Assembly (NCBI RefSeq): GCF_028769735.1
Contig: NC_088171.1
Span: 133,781,033-133,845,032 of the forward strand
DNA length: 64,000 bases
Origin: Zonotrichia leucophrys gambelii
Taxonomy: Eukaryota > Chordata > Aves > Passeriformes > Passerellidae
Direction of reading: 5' to 3'
In this document: in pieces, positions 34,810 to 45,595 of the stretch
Layout: every line of letters starts with the position of its first letter
Numbering within the stretch: position 1 is the stretch's first letter
The notes under the pieces: model-generated
Database searches by the model: none
Seen by the model: only the letters and a program-made list of their open reading frames with translations
Told to the model about the DNA's origin: nothing
Position numbers and translations under genes: made by a program

Positions 34810-36090
34810 TGTCATGGTTTGAGCCTGGCACAGAGCCAGTGCCCCCATGAAAATGCCTCACCCTGGTGTCTGCTGTGAGATGTGACCAGGAATAAGCAAA
34901 ACAGGCTCCAACTTAAACATAAATAACACTTTATTACCTAAAACTACAGGAAAAAATAGGAAAGACTATAAGGAAAAGAAAAAAAATTGAAAACCTTACA
35001 AAAACCACTTTTCCTCCTCCCCACTCCCTGACTTTCCCAATCCAATACATTCTCTCAAAAATACCAACTGCCCAGCCCGGCACGACACTTTAGTATACTC
35101 AAACTGCAGTTCATGAAGAGGAAAAGGAGTCCTTCTTGTTCCATAGGCTTCTGGAAGCACACTGAAATCCCGGATGCTTCCTTGTCACTTCGGCACCGCC
35201 CGGAAAGTCCATTTGCCGCTTGTGACATGTTCCTTCCATGCTCAGTGCTCTCACCACCGAGACATGGCCAGAGCTGCTTTTAGGGTGGTCTTTCAAGGAT
35301 GCCTTGTCTCACTCCAAAAAGGCACAGTCTCTGCTTTTGGGACAACTGTCCCCCCCATATCTTTCCAACCCCCTGGGGCCGGGGGGTCCTCACAAATGAA
35401 CCCTCCTGGTTTTGAGGCACTGCCTCCCCCTAAATGCAGTCTGTGTCACAGGAACAACTGAGTCCATGGCTACAAGAAAAAGTCCAGCCAAAAGGCCACT
35501 CCAAATCATCTCTCCCCATCCAATCATCTCCACATCTCATCTCTTATCTCCCTTCTTATTCAGCTTCGAGGAGGATTAGCATTTTTGCAAGGCCCCAATC
35601 ATGCAAGAAAGGGTTAAAAGTTTTCAGTTTCTGTCTGTCGGTCCCGGAACGGCTCCCACGCATGCTGCCCACACGCTGCCGCTGCGGCCGGGCAGTCTTC
35701 CTCCCCCTTCTCGCTGGCTGCTCTCCTGGGGGGGGGGAAGGGGGGGGCTGGCTGCTCGAGGGCTCGATGTCTCTTGGGGCTCCCCCACCCTTCCATCCTT
35801 GGAGCCCCCCCCCGAAGCCCCCTCTGTCCAGGCCCCAGGCCTTACCGCATGGCTGGCCCCTCCCCCGCCCAGCAGCAACAGGCTGGTCGGGAGAGAGATC
35901 TGAACTCCTCGCCCGACGATGTCCAAAGAGGAAGTGCCAGGGCAGTGCCCTGCTTTTAACCCCTGTGTATTCTCGGAGGTGTGTCCAAACCCCACTGGCT
36001 ACACCAGGTGTCAGTATGAAACTCAAAACCTTCATTGGTTTGACCACAGCTTCCCAGAATTCCCAACTTCTTCCTGGTCAAACCATGACA
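34810..36090 (-). mobile_element. Long solo LTR (1281 bp) with mirrored 13-bp ends
   Basis: Begins TGTCATGGTTTGA and ends TCAAACCATGACA, a perfect 13-bp terminal inverted repeat with TG...CA ends. It is flanked by GGGTC at 34805-34809 and 36091-36095, a perfect 5-bp target-site duplication. On the minus strand there is a TATA-like TTAAAA around 35955 and an AATAAA at 34930-34935, so U3 is at the right and the LTR points left. A GC- and G-run-rich body (35640-35930) lies between them. Open frames of 221 codons (plus) and 163 codons (minus) fall inside but are composition-driven. The duplication length fits an ERVL/ERV3-like element. Intact ends and TSD suggest a fairly recent insertion. Confidence 0.85.
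34930..34935 (-). promoter_or_regulatory. LTR poly(A) signal on the minus strand
   Basis: TTTATT on the plus strand reads AATAAA on the minus strand, about 120 bp from the LTR's 3' end; this sets the element's orientation. Confidence 0.55.
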
Positions 36091-36103
36091 GGGTCCTAAA
36101 CAA

Positions 36104-36272
36104 TTTTTGGCCTTGTTTGTTTGTTTTGGTCTGGTTTTTGTTTTATTTGTTTAAGTTTTGTTTGGTTGGTTTTGTTTGTTTGTTTTTGTTTGCTTTGGGT
36201 ATTTTTTTTTGTTTTGTTTGTGGGTTTGGTTTTTTTGGGGGTGTTTGTTTTAGTTTTGGGGTTTTTTTAATC
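36104..36272. repeat. G/T-rich low-complexity tract between two LTRs
   Basis: TTTTGTTTGG-type repeats on the plus strand, starting just after the target-site duplication of the LTR at 34810. Confidence 0.8.
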
Positions 36273-36309
36273 TATATTGTTCATTAAAGTGATATACTTA
36301 GTGGCTTGG

Positions 36310-36809
36310 TGTAGTGGTTTAACCCCAGCTGGCAACTAAGCTCGCTGCCTTTCCACTGGTAGGGTGGAGAAAAGAATCCCAAGACTAAAAGTGAGAAAAC
36401 TTCTAGGCTGAGGTAAAGGCAGTCTAACAGGTGAAGCAAAAGTCACACAGGGAAGCAAAGCAAAAGAGGGAGTTCATTCACCATTTTCATGGGCAGGCAG
36501 AAGTTCTCAGCCATCTCCAGAGGAGCAGGGCTCCATTGCACATAGCAGGGAATTGGGAAGACAAATGGCTTTGGTCAGCTGAGGTCATTTGTCCCAGCTA
36601 TGTCCCCTCCAACTCTTTGTGCACCCCCAGCCTCCTCACTGGCCAGGCAGTGTGAGAAACAGAAAATTCCCTGCTGCTGTGTAAGCACTCGTCAGAAATA
36701 ACAAAAACATCTTTGCATTGTCAACTCTATTTTCATCGCAAATCAAAACCACAGCCCTGTAGTTGTTACTGTGAATAAAATTAACTCTATCTTAGCCAAA
36801 ACCAGCACC
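36310..36809 (-). mobile_element. Solo LTR, same family as 25129 and 62685
   Basis: Starts TGTAGTGGTTTAACCCCAGC and ends near AGCCAAAACCAGCACC. Between them are the family blocks 'aaaagtgagaaaact', 'gaagcaaagcaaaagaggga', 'aggagcagggctccatt', 'gggaagacaaa', 'tttggtcagctgagg' and 'tttgtgcacccccagcctcc'. Flanks CTTGG and CTCAG match in only three of five bases, so a target-site duplication is doubtful. Oriented to the left. Confidence 0.8.
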
Positions 36810-38058
36810 CTCAGGAGTACAGAGCAGTGCTGTGTGAATTCATTTTCATGTTGGCAATGCATTTACACAGCAAACTGACATCTGTCAGTAAGGGGATCAG
36901 GGTCATGCAGACTCAACATAGTCTAGCACTATAATAGAGCAGAGGAGAAAAGAGGCTGCTGCCTCTTTATGTGGCATGAAAGGTTTCAACTTCAAGGCTG
37001 CAATAGAAGCTGAGGAGTTGGTACTTTATACAGATGAAGTTGTACAGATGTTCAGTGGTACAAAAGGAAAAAAACCCAAACATTGTGTGTGTGCTTGGTT
37101 ATTGGGATTTAAGAGTGTGTGCTCAAATACCTCCCTGTGGAAGAGAAGAGAGAGGCTGGTGCTTACCCACTGCACACCAGCCTCTGGTACAGAGCTGGGA
37201 GCTGTCTCATGATGCACCCAGACCCTGAAAGAGCTTTGGGGTTCTGCAGCCTAAGCAGAAAGAAGAGCAGACTTCCCTCCTTTTCCCATCTTGTGCTGTA
37301 TGGAGTCTGCTAAACTGAGTAATCTGATGTGGCATACCTGATGCAGCTGACTTAATTGGGGGGTGAGGTGAGCCATTTTCTGCACAGCTTGGAATTGAAT
37401 GAGACTAGGACAAAGCAGGAAAAGTCCAACACTGAAATTGTTCTTTTTTCTTCATGTAAAGTGCTAATGTTACCAATGTAAGAAGTTTAACTGTTGGTTT
37501 CCCAATTGTTTTATATTATATAGCATTTGTCCTGAAGTAAAAGAAGCAAAACCAGTCATTTTATCACTTTTTATATATGCATTAATCATTCTCATTCAGC
37601 ATAACAGCAGTTTTATAATTACAAGTCCTTGAAGCCTGATCTTTATATTGCAGCATTCATTTTTCTAGTGATAGAATGTCCAAGTTGTAAAACTGAGTCA
37701 AGATTTCAAAATTAAATGCACACTTAGTGAGCAGTACCTCAAATTGGCACACGATGGCAGAATGATGACATTTTAAACCAAATATCCTGAAGCACATTGT
37801 TGGTAGTCATAGAAACTAGTTTGAAATGTAGTCTTTAAGTATGCTTTGCAGAGGCAAATATTTTTCATTTTGCATTTTAAGGTGCAGGTGATATTACCTT
37901 TTCTTTTTTTAGTTAGTCTTGAAATCAGCTACTAAATATTTCAGGTCAGAGATTCTATTTGATGGAGAAAAAAGCAGTTAAGGACATAATATGTGGAATT
38001 ATTGTCACAAGCCCTTCAAAACATTCAATGAAAATCCCTGAATATTTTCTTGCACTTG

Positions 38059-38135
38059 GTTTTTTGTTTCTTTGTTTGGGGTTTTGATTTCTGGGGGAGT
38101 TTTTTGTTTGGTTTTTGTTTCTTGGGGGTTTTTTC
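38059..38135. repeat. G/T-rich low-complexity tract
   Basis: TTTTTTGTTTGG and TTGGGG-type repeats on the plus strand. Confidence 0.7.
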
Positions 38136-40137
38136 AGGTCCTTCTTTCCAGGAAGATTTATTCTCATTATATTGCAGCAAACCTTTGCTTCTTCACATGA
38201 AACCAGACAGCCTGAGTTCCTCATCAGTGAAGAGGAGTTGGAAGTAGTGGTGAGAAATATTTTTCATTTGCTGCTACTGAAACTATTTTATGCATCCAAA
38301 ATTGCTGAAATTATTATGAAGAATATTTGGTGTTTCTGAGTATCCAGATAGCGACAAATTATTTTCAGAAATGAGTTCTTGAAACAGTCCAAGGAGTTGA
38401 TGGAAGTCTTTATATCATGATGTTTGGTTTTCTAATATTTGATTTTGTTGCATTAACATATCTATTTGGCAGAAAAATAATCCAGATACTCTATTATTAC
38501 AGCACAGAGTCAAAAAAAACCACCAATTTATTTTGCTTTGGGCCAAAACCAGTGGCAGGTTCTTCAGTGGAACCCAGGTGTCCATCTGCATTTATTCTGG
38601 TAGAGAATGGTTTGGGATTGAGATGTCACAGCTCCAGAGAAGCTGAAGCTATTGAGGAAGAATTGGGTGGATACATTCATCAACACAAGGGAAAAAGTTT
38701 TGAGTAAGCTTAAAAATATGTGACCGTGGTAAATTCAGACACTTAATGATGTTGAAACATCTTATGATCTCAGGTTGCTCCAAAGCACACACTTCTAATG
38801 TTTTCACTTTAGATGACTGGAAAGCATTTAAGAGCTGCCCCTCATCATCTGACACTGATGATTCTGCTTTTACAGAAACCTTAAAATATCTACATTTCTC
38901 ACTATATTCAGAGTGCTTTGTTTCCCATTCAGTTTGAGAGGGGAAAAAAAAGATTTTGAGTGAAATTCTTATCCTCCCCTCCATCTCCCTTTGCCCAGTT
39001 GCACTAGCCTTCACATGTAGGAGTGTTACACCAAATATTTATACAGAGACAGATTATCCTTTCCCACATGGCATGTTGACACTGCTTTTAACAAACCCAC
39101 ACATTTTCTGAAGATTTATTTTGAGATTAAAATGTTATGATTTTGAGTCTAACTCTAACAACAGAAGAAAAGCAAAAGGAAGAAAAATAAAAACCAAAAC
39201 CAACCCAAGCAGTGTGTACAGAATAGCTAGAGCGGAATGAAGCATCTTGCTCTTTAATGCTTTTCAACTCTGTGTATTCAAAACAAGCTGTAACAGCTTC
39301 ACAGTAAAATTGTTTTGAGGTTTTGTTTTGAAGTTTGCTATTGCCATCATACATATGCATTAAACATTTTTGTTATTCAGATAGTAATTTGCATGAACAC
39401 CAAGGCTTTATCTCAAATGCGCATGAAGAAGGATGTTCTTATGTTGGGTCAACTGGAAGGTATTCTCCTTTACTGTAGGGCTTTCCATTAATTAAATTCA
39501 AAGAATCTGTTTGCTAATGCCTGTTATATTTCAGATGCAATAAACCCAACATTTTTCTTATGAGAGTCAGTAAGAAATTGAAAAAAAATGTTGGGTTTTG
39601 TTTCTATGTTATTTATATATTTTAGGGATTTTTTTTGTTACTTCTGTTCCACTTTCTGACTGCCTCTTTCATTCTGCTATCTGAAGCAGAAGCTCTAGAG
39701 TGGCCACTTTCTGACCTTAATTGTTTAGTATAAGAATTCAGATGGAAAACTATATGAAAATCAGGTAACAGTTGGTCCAGGCATTTGAAACTGATACCAG
39801 CCAGGAATCCCTAAATGTCCGATAGTTCTCTATGAATCAGAGCTGATAAATGGGGGCATAGCTTAACAACAGTGGAGATGCTTTTATTCTATGCTGTTAT
39901 TACTACATACACACTAATGGTCTGCACTGCCTCACATGCATCTTCCATAAATTGTGAGACTCCCCAAAAGGAGCTAAGCTAGACCCTGTAAGACAAGATA
40001 ACCCCTCATCTTAAGAAAAGGAGTAGCAGAAACCCAGTTCACTCTACCATTGGCAAATATCTTTACTTTGAATCAAAGAATCATAGAAAAAATTCTCATG
40101 AGAAAGAGGTAGAGGGGGAAAATCTTTGCTTATTTTG

Positions 40138-40245
40138 ATGCAGCTCAGGGTATGATTTGCTTTCTTGGTTGCAATCACACATTGCTAACTTAAGTCTAAT
40201 TTTTAATCCCAGGCAGGGCTGCTCTCAAAGATAAGTCTCTAATTT
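40138..40245 (-). mobile_element. Possible CR1 LINE scrap
   Basis: 'cagctcagggtatgatttgc', 'ttcttggttgcaatcacaca', 'ttgctaactta' and 'agggctgctctcaa' parallel an antisense CR1 stretch ('cagcccaggat', 'gttggctttct', 'cacattgctgg'). Diverged and short. Confidence 0.45.
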
Positions 40246-41597
40246 TTCTCAGGGTTCTTAGCATTCATATTTTGCTTTGCTTTAGACCTTCAAAAATGCA
40301 GTAATATTTACCATTTAAACTAATTTTTATACATATTGAAATCTTTTGCAAATTAAATGATAACACAAAAAGCACCAAGGGTGAGGGAGTGAATTTTTAC
40401 AGATTTTCATAAACCCAAGGACTTGAAAAGATTGAATTGCTGTCTTTGTTTCAAAGACAGAATTTGAGACATTGGGTAGGTAAAAGAAAATAAATTGATG
40501 GGTATAGATAAAAGAGGTATGAGACTGAAAGCCTGAGAAGAGAAAATTTGAAGAGCAAAAATATGATACAATCCAATTGAGCAGAAATAGAGAAAAAGTA
40601 TCATCAAGAGACTTCCCTTAAAAGAGACAGTAGAATGGAGATGTATTTTATAGGATGCTATAGGGGATTAAAGGAAGCCTAAAATGAAAAGCTATATGCA
40701 ACAAAGGCATCTGTAGATAGGCTTCTCCTTATTTTTTTATGGCTGAGGTTTCCAGCCCTTTTCACATTTGGTTGATTGCAAAGTGTGAAATCTCAGAGGG
40801 TCACATTCGTCTTCGGCTTTTGTTGGTGAGAGGCACAGAGCAGATCCCATGGCATGTTGCTCCTGCTATAACAAAACACCCTCCCTTCAGGAAGAGTGGG
40901 TAGGAAGCTATCACAGAGTGATTTTATCCAAGTACATGGTAGAAATATTAGAATCAGAGTGTAGACCACTTTCTATCCAGTGGGCCAAATGCATACTTCA
41001 GATTTTAGCCAATATAAAGTTTGATGCAATGCTGATGCTTCTCTTTCCTGTTCCTTTGTGGTTTTCTGTGGCAAACTTCAGCTTTTCCCTCCATATTTCT
41101 ACATCATCACTAGACCTGGTCTTCTGAAATGTTAAAATATCAAAAGTATCACATCTTGGTGATGCTCCAGGCACAGTTGTGTCGTGGCCCTTTAGAAAGC
41201 CAAGCCTGTTGGGCAGCCTGGCATGGCTGGCTCCCCCCAGACAGCCAGATCCTCAGGGGTGCTGCTGCCTGATGTGGGCAGCAATGGGCTGTGGCTGCAG
41301 CTGAAAAGGCATCGCAGGGAGAGCCTGAGCCGTGGGCAAGGCACAAAAGAAGTAAATAAGTTATTCCAAATCACTTCTGCCAATAACATGAGGTTGTAAA
41401 TTGTTTCCATAACAAAAGTTTCCCTGTATCAGGGGCCAACTTCATGCAGAGGCTGATCGACCCAGCACTCAGAAATTTATTTTTAAGGGGTGAGAGTAGT
41501 ATGGCTAGCAAAATAGAAAGATCTTTTGCTGGTTTTAACCCATTGTACAAAAAGTTAAGTGAGCACAACCCGGAAATATGCACTCATATCCCAAAAA

Positions 41598-42178
41598 CCC
41601 ACCGTATCCTGGGCTGCATCTGAAGCAGAGCTGCCAGCAGGTAGAGGGAGGGTTTCTGCCTCTCCTCCCTGCCTTTGTGAGACCCCACCTGCAGTGCTGC
41701 ATCAGCTCTGGGCTCCCAACATGACAAGGACATCGACCTGTTGGAGCAGGTACAGAGGAAGGCCCCAGAGCTGCTCAGAGGGCTGGAGCACCTCTCCTCT
41801 GAGCAAGACTGAGACAGCTGGGGTTGTGCAGCCTGGAGAAGAGGAGAGTCCAGGGAGACCTCAAAGCAGCCTTCCAGGTCCAAAAGGGAGCTTACAAGAA
41901 ATCTGAAGAGGGGGCTTTTTACAGGGACAAGGGGGAATTATTTTAAACTTAGAAGAGAGCAGGTTTAGATTAGATGTTAGAAGGAGATTCTTTACTGTGA
42001 GAGTGGTGAGGCAGTGCAACAGGCTGCCCAAAGAAGTCATGGCTGTCCCTGGAAGTGTTCAAGGGCAGGCTGGATGGGGCTCTGAGCAGCCTGGTCAAGT
42101 GCCAAGTGTCCATGCCCATGACAGTTCGAACCAGTTGATCTTCAAGGTCTTTTCCAACCAAGATGTTCTATGGTTCTA
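41598..42178 (+). mobile_element. CR1 LINE 3' fragment, about 580 bp
   Basis: Sense CR1: 'gtatcctgggctgcatctga', 'gagaccccacctgcagtgct', 'tcgacctgttggagcaggt', 'ctggagcacctctcctctga', 'ggttgtgcagcctggagaag', 'aggctgcccaaagaagtc' and 'ttctatggttcta' at the end. It includes the last part of the reverse-transcriptase-side sequence and the 3' UTR. A 16-T run (42185-42200) follows the element. The 115-codon frame inside is a CR1 by-product. Confidence 0.9.
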
Positions 42179-42184
42179 AAGTCC

Positions 42185-42200
42185 TTTTTTTTTTTTTTTT
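42185..42200. repeat. Poly-T run (16 T)
   Basis: Simple T homopolymer directly after the CR1 end. Confidence 0.9.
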
Positions 42201-43872
42201 ACCAAAGAAGCATGGAATTTGGGCCAATATAGTTGCAATCTTTCTGAGTTTACTTCTACAATCTTTCTCTCAACTTTCATCTTCTTGATTTGATCAACTA
42301 TTGTAACCCTCTCTTTAGCATGGCTGCTTACTTTGCACTTCCACTTGCAATCTGCACAATCAGTTGAAACTCGACTGAGCTGCACTTCACCTCCACCTCA
42401 TTTCTGCTCTTCCCTGACTACAGAAGTCTCTTCCTTGACTACTTGGTCCCTCTGTTTTTGCACGTTTGCAGGGATGCTCAGTGCTTTTTTCAGTACCTCT
42501 GTCCTCATTCTGTTTCTTGACCTCTTTTGTCTTGTTCTGTACTGCAGGATGGTTGAGACAAAAAGGCTGGGGCAGAGCATATTTCCTTCACTGTCTTGCT
42601 GGGTAATTATTTATTCCAGGAAACCTGTTATATATTAGTCTCACCTATCTTTGTTGTGTTGTTTACTATCAAGCACTTATCCAACAGTGTGAATTGCAAT
42701 TAACATGAATTATACAAATGACAGATTTTGCCCTGGTTTTCTCACATTTTCATAAGTGCTGAGCTGTAAGCACACTTTGTCTTACTAACTTTTTCCAAAA
42801 TTCAGAGCAGGTGCTTTTGAAAACTTTTCATGACTAAGGACATCAGACTTCTGAAGAGGGACACTAGTGCATAAGTAAAATTTACATTTTCTTAAAATCT
42901 AGCCCTGAATTTATGGACATTTCTATGCTCTGCTGTGGCTTAGATGTGGGTGATGAGGGGCTAGAAAAGGTGTGGGCAGTTAAAGAAGAGCATATGGAAC
43001 ATGCTGGTTCACAAAAGTGAAACCCCGGTGCAATTGTGATTTTTTCTTTCTGCTTGCATTAGTCAGAAAAAGTTTTAGGTACTATGAATATGTCAGGACC
43101 TGTATATTGTCTGTGGTATAAATCATGTCTCTGTCTAAGCATCACTTCCTTTACTGTGCATTACCACATACCCTAGAAAACTCTCTTTAGGCTGTGTGAT
43201 TCCAGCATCTGAAGTTCAATTTCAAGGACACATTTTTGAATCCTTAGCTGGGGCAGTATTTTCCTTTCCTTCTTTAAGGAATATATGTTTACCATAAGGC
43301 ACATTGCAGTTCAAAATCTTCCATTTGTTCCTGCAAAGCTGGGATAGTGATGCTGTTCATGGTCCCAAAAACCATTACTGATATAAGAAATGTGCTCAGC
43401 CCTGGCCTAAATGATGCTGCTGTTTCACCTGGAGACATCTTTCTCTCCAAGCCATATTTAACCCTGATGCTATTTCTCTCTTCAGTCTTTAGCTACCACC
43501 TAACACTTAAGGCTAAAATATCTCTTGTGTGTTGCCTGTGAAACCAGTTTGTGCAGCAATTGGTCTCCTTTCAAAAGAGTACCATATAAATGTAAGTCAT
43601 TAATGTTGTCATCACCCAAGGACAGAACAGGATGAAAATGTGCATATATAGTTTTTAGTGCTGGTGTAACTACACCATTCTGTAAGCCTATTTAAATATT
43701 ATCAGTTTGGCATAATGGTTGTTAGTTTTAAGCAAGAGCAGATACACATGGTTTATGCTTCTATTAGTTCCATTTGGAGAATGGTATTAAACTTAAGGAA
43801 ATTTTAGATTGGAGGGAGTGAAATAATAGGTTGATTTTAAAAGAACAATGACACAGAATGAAAAATTAAAAT
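42201..43872. other. Intergenic, no gene recognised
   Basis: AT-rich, no repeat family or coding region that I can support. Confidence 0.6.
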
Positions 43873-44010
43873 AACAGAATCATAGAATGGCTGAGGTTGG
43901 AAAGTACCTTCAGGATCATTTAGTTCCAACCCCCCTGCCGTGGAGAGAGAAACCTTTCACTGGAACAAGTTGTTCAGAGCTCCATCTAATCTGGTCTTAA
44001 ACACCCCTTC
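43873..44010 (-). mobile_element. Outer CR1, 3' end portion
   Basis: Antisense CR1 beginning 'agaatcatagaatggctgag' and 'gttggaaagtaccttcagga', then 'gttccaacccccctgccgtg' and 'gctccatctaatctggtctt'. It breaks off at 'aaacaccccttc' and resumes at 44347. Confidence 0.85.
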
Positions 44011-44346
44011 GCATGAGGTGAAGTGGAGGAGTAAGCACTGAGCACTGGTCTCTTCACTTTTGTGACAAGAGACAGGACTTAAGGGAATGGCATGAAACTG
44101 AGTCAGGGGAGGTCTAGGTTGGATATCAGGAAAAGGTTTATCGCCCAGAGGATGGCTGGGCACTGGAACAGGCTTCCCAGGTCATAGCACCAAGTCTGAC
44201 AGAGTTTAAGAAGTGTTTGGACAATGCTCTTGGGCACATGGTGTGACTCTTGGGTTGTCCTGCACAGGGCCAGGAGTGAACCTGATGGGTGCCTTTCAGC
44301 TCAGGATATTCTATGGTTCTATGATCCTGTGATTCTATGATTCTAT
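44011..44346 (+). mobile_element. CR1 inserted inside another CR1 (opposite strand)
   Basis: Sense CR1 3' UTR: 'gggaggtctaggttggatat', 'actggaacaggcttcccagg', 'tttaagaagtgtttggacaa', ending in the typical ATTCTATGG/TTCTATG/ATTCTATG tandem at about 44310-44346. The antisense CR1 text continues across it, so it is the later insertion. Confidence 0.85.
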
Positions 44347-44670
44347 TTCTTGGGATGGGATATTCACAGCTTCTCTGGGAAAGAAGTTCCTTTGCCTCAG
44401 CACTTCCAGAGTAAAGATTTTTTTCCTAATGTCTAATCTAAACCTAATCTCTTTCAGTTTGAAACCATTCCCCCATGTCCTGTCACTACACACCCTTGTG
44501 AAATCTCCCTCTCCATCTTTCTTGTAGGCTCCCTTCAGGTACTGGAAGGCTGCCATTAGGTCTCCCTGAAGACTTCTCTTTCCAGGCTGAAAAACCTAAT
44601 TCTCTCAGTCTTTCCTCATAGCAGAGGTGCTCCATTCCTCCAATCACCTTTGTGACTCCCTCTGTATTTG
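44347..44670 (-). mobile_element. Outer CR1, continuation
   Basis: 'ttgggatgggatattcacag', 'ccattcccccatgtcctgtc', 'aggtactggaaggctgccat', 'agcagaggtgctccattcct', ending 'gtgactccctctgtatttg'. It is in register with the part before 44010. Confidence 0.85.
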
Positions 44671-44805
44671 GGATCTGAGAATGGAAAATGTAGAAGCAGG
44701 TGAAGAAAGTAGAGGCGGGTGCACTTTTACTGCTGTTTGTCACTTTAAGAAGTATCTCCATGTAACCAGTTATTGGTTGGGACAACCTCCAGTGTGAGGC
44801 CTGAA
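44671..44805. repeat. Left arm of an inverted repeat, origin unknown
   Basis: Starts GGATCTGAGAATGGAAAATG and contains 'gtaaccagttattggttggg'. Its reverse complement recurs at 45452-45595 with scattered mismatches and a small indel. It is not CR1 or LTR sequence that I recognise. It is bordered on both sides by similar CR1 text ('ccattcctccaa..cacctt'). Confidence 0.75.
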
Positions 44806-44839
44806 CTGATCCATTCCTCCAAGCACCTTGGTGGCTCCC
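44806..44839 (-). mobile_element. CR1 piece left of the LTR
   Basis: 'ccattcctccaagcaccttg' and 'gtggctccc'. It nearly repeats 44630-44662 and runs on after the LTR at 45188. Confidence 0.7.
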
Positions 44840-45187
44840 TGTTGGGAATTTAGCTGCTAGAGAATGGAAAATTACAAAGCTGTGGCTAATTCCAAGTCCT
44901 GCACCTGCTAGATAGCGTGTCCTTGGGCCTAGCTGTAGTAGGATAACAAACAGTGAAAGAGACATGAGAAAAGAGAGATGTAACCCCAAAGGAATGAGAA
45001 AGAGTTCATGGCATAGTTTAACCAATAGATTGCTTGGCTTACAGAATATTCATAAGCTTATTGCTCACTGTATAAGTGTCTGATGCTCTCTTCAATAAAC
45101 GGAACTTGCTTATCACTCATATTGAGTGTCCGAGTCTCCCCTCACCGACAAATGGCTCATCCCTGACAAAGGCCCCTTTCTGCGACA
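44840..45187 (+). mobile_element. Solo LTR (348 bp) inside a CR1, 6-bp TSD
   Basis: Begins TGTTGGGAATTTAGC and ends CTTTCTGCGACA. It is flanked by GCTCCC at 44834-44839 and 45188-45193, a perfect 6-bp target-site duplication. A TATA-like 'gtataag' near 45070 and an AATAAA at about 45094 ('ttcaataaacgga') set plus orientation. A 6-bp duplication and short LTR fit an ERVK/alpharetrovirus-like class. CR1 text is continuous across it. No coding region. Confidence 0.85.
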
Positions 45188-45450
45188 GCTCCCTCTGTAT
45201 TTGCTCCAACAGGTCCATGTCCTTCCTGTGCTAGGACCCCAGAGCTGATGCAGCCCTGCAGGTGGGGTCTCACCAGAGCAGAGCAGAGGGGCAGAATCCC
45301 CTCCCTGCTCCCCATGCAGCTTTGGGTGCAGCCCAGGACACAATTGCCTTCCTGGCCTGTGAGTGCCTGTGGCTGGGTCATGTCCAGCCTTATCACTCAC
45401 CAGCACCTCCAGTCCTCCTCAGCAGGGCTGCTCTGGATCTGCTCAGGCCT
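45188..45450 (-). mobile_element. Outer CR1, 5'-most part
   Basis: 'gctccctctgtatttgctcc', 'aacaggtccatgtccttcct', 'ggtggggtctcaccagagca', 'gcagcccaggacacaattgc', 'agcagggctgctctgga'. It loses CR1 identity near 45440, where the right arm begins. Confidence 0.85.
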
Positions 45451-45451
45451 C

Positions 45452-45595
45452 ATAGTGGAGGTTGTCCCAACCAATAACTGGTTACATAGAGATAATGTAA
45501 TATAAGATGCTGCTTAAAGTAACAAAGAGCAGTAAAACTGTACCCACCTCTACCTTCACCTGCTTCTACATTTTCCATCCTCAGATCCCAGAAAC
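45452..45595. repeat. Right arm of the inverted repeat
   Basis: Reverse complement of 44671-44805. Shared blocks include 'ggaggttgtcccaaccaata', 'actggttacat' and 'cacctgcttctacattttcc'. The right arm has about 10 bp of extra sequence near 45495. Confidence 0.75.

Larger units (their letters stand above)
36810..41597. other. Intergenic, no gene recognised
   Basis: AT-rich sequence with a G/T tract at 38059-38135 and a probable CR1 scrap at 40138-40245. The stretch 41150-41345 is GC-richer and repeat-like, but I could not place it in a family. Confidence 0.55.

Noticed and set aside
35556..36047. 163-codon minus-strand open frame
   Set aside because: Same LTR; G/P/R-rich composition and no match to gag, pol or env motifs.
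35434..36099. 221-codon plus-strand open frame, the longest in the window
   Set aside because: It lies almost wholly within the LTR at 34810-36090, crosses G and C homopolymer runs, and runs opposite to the LTR's own orientation. Frames on both strands are open there because GC-rich DNA has few stops.
41559..41906. 115-codon plus-strand frame
   Set aside because: Lies in the CR1 3' region at 41598-42178 and is not the reverse-transcriptase frame.
44486..45025. 179-codon minus-strand open frame
   Set aside because: It runs across CR1, the inverted arm and the LTR, so it is a chance fusion of repeat pieces.
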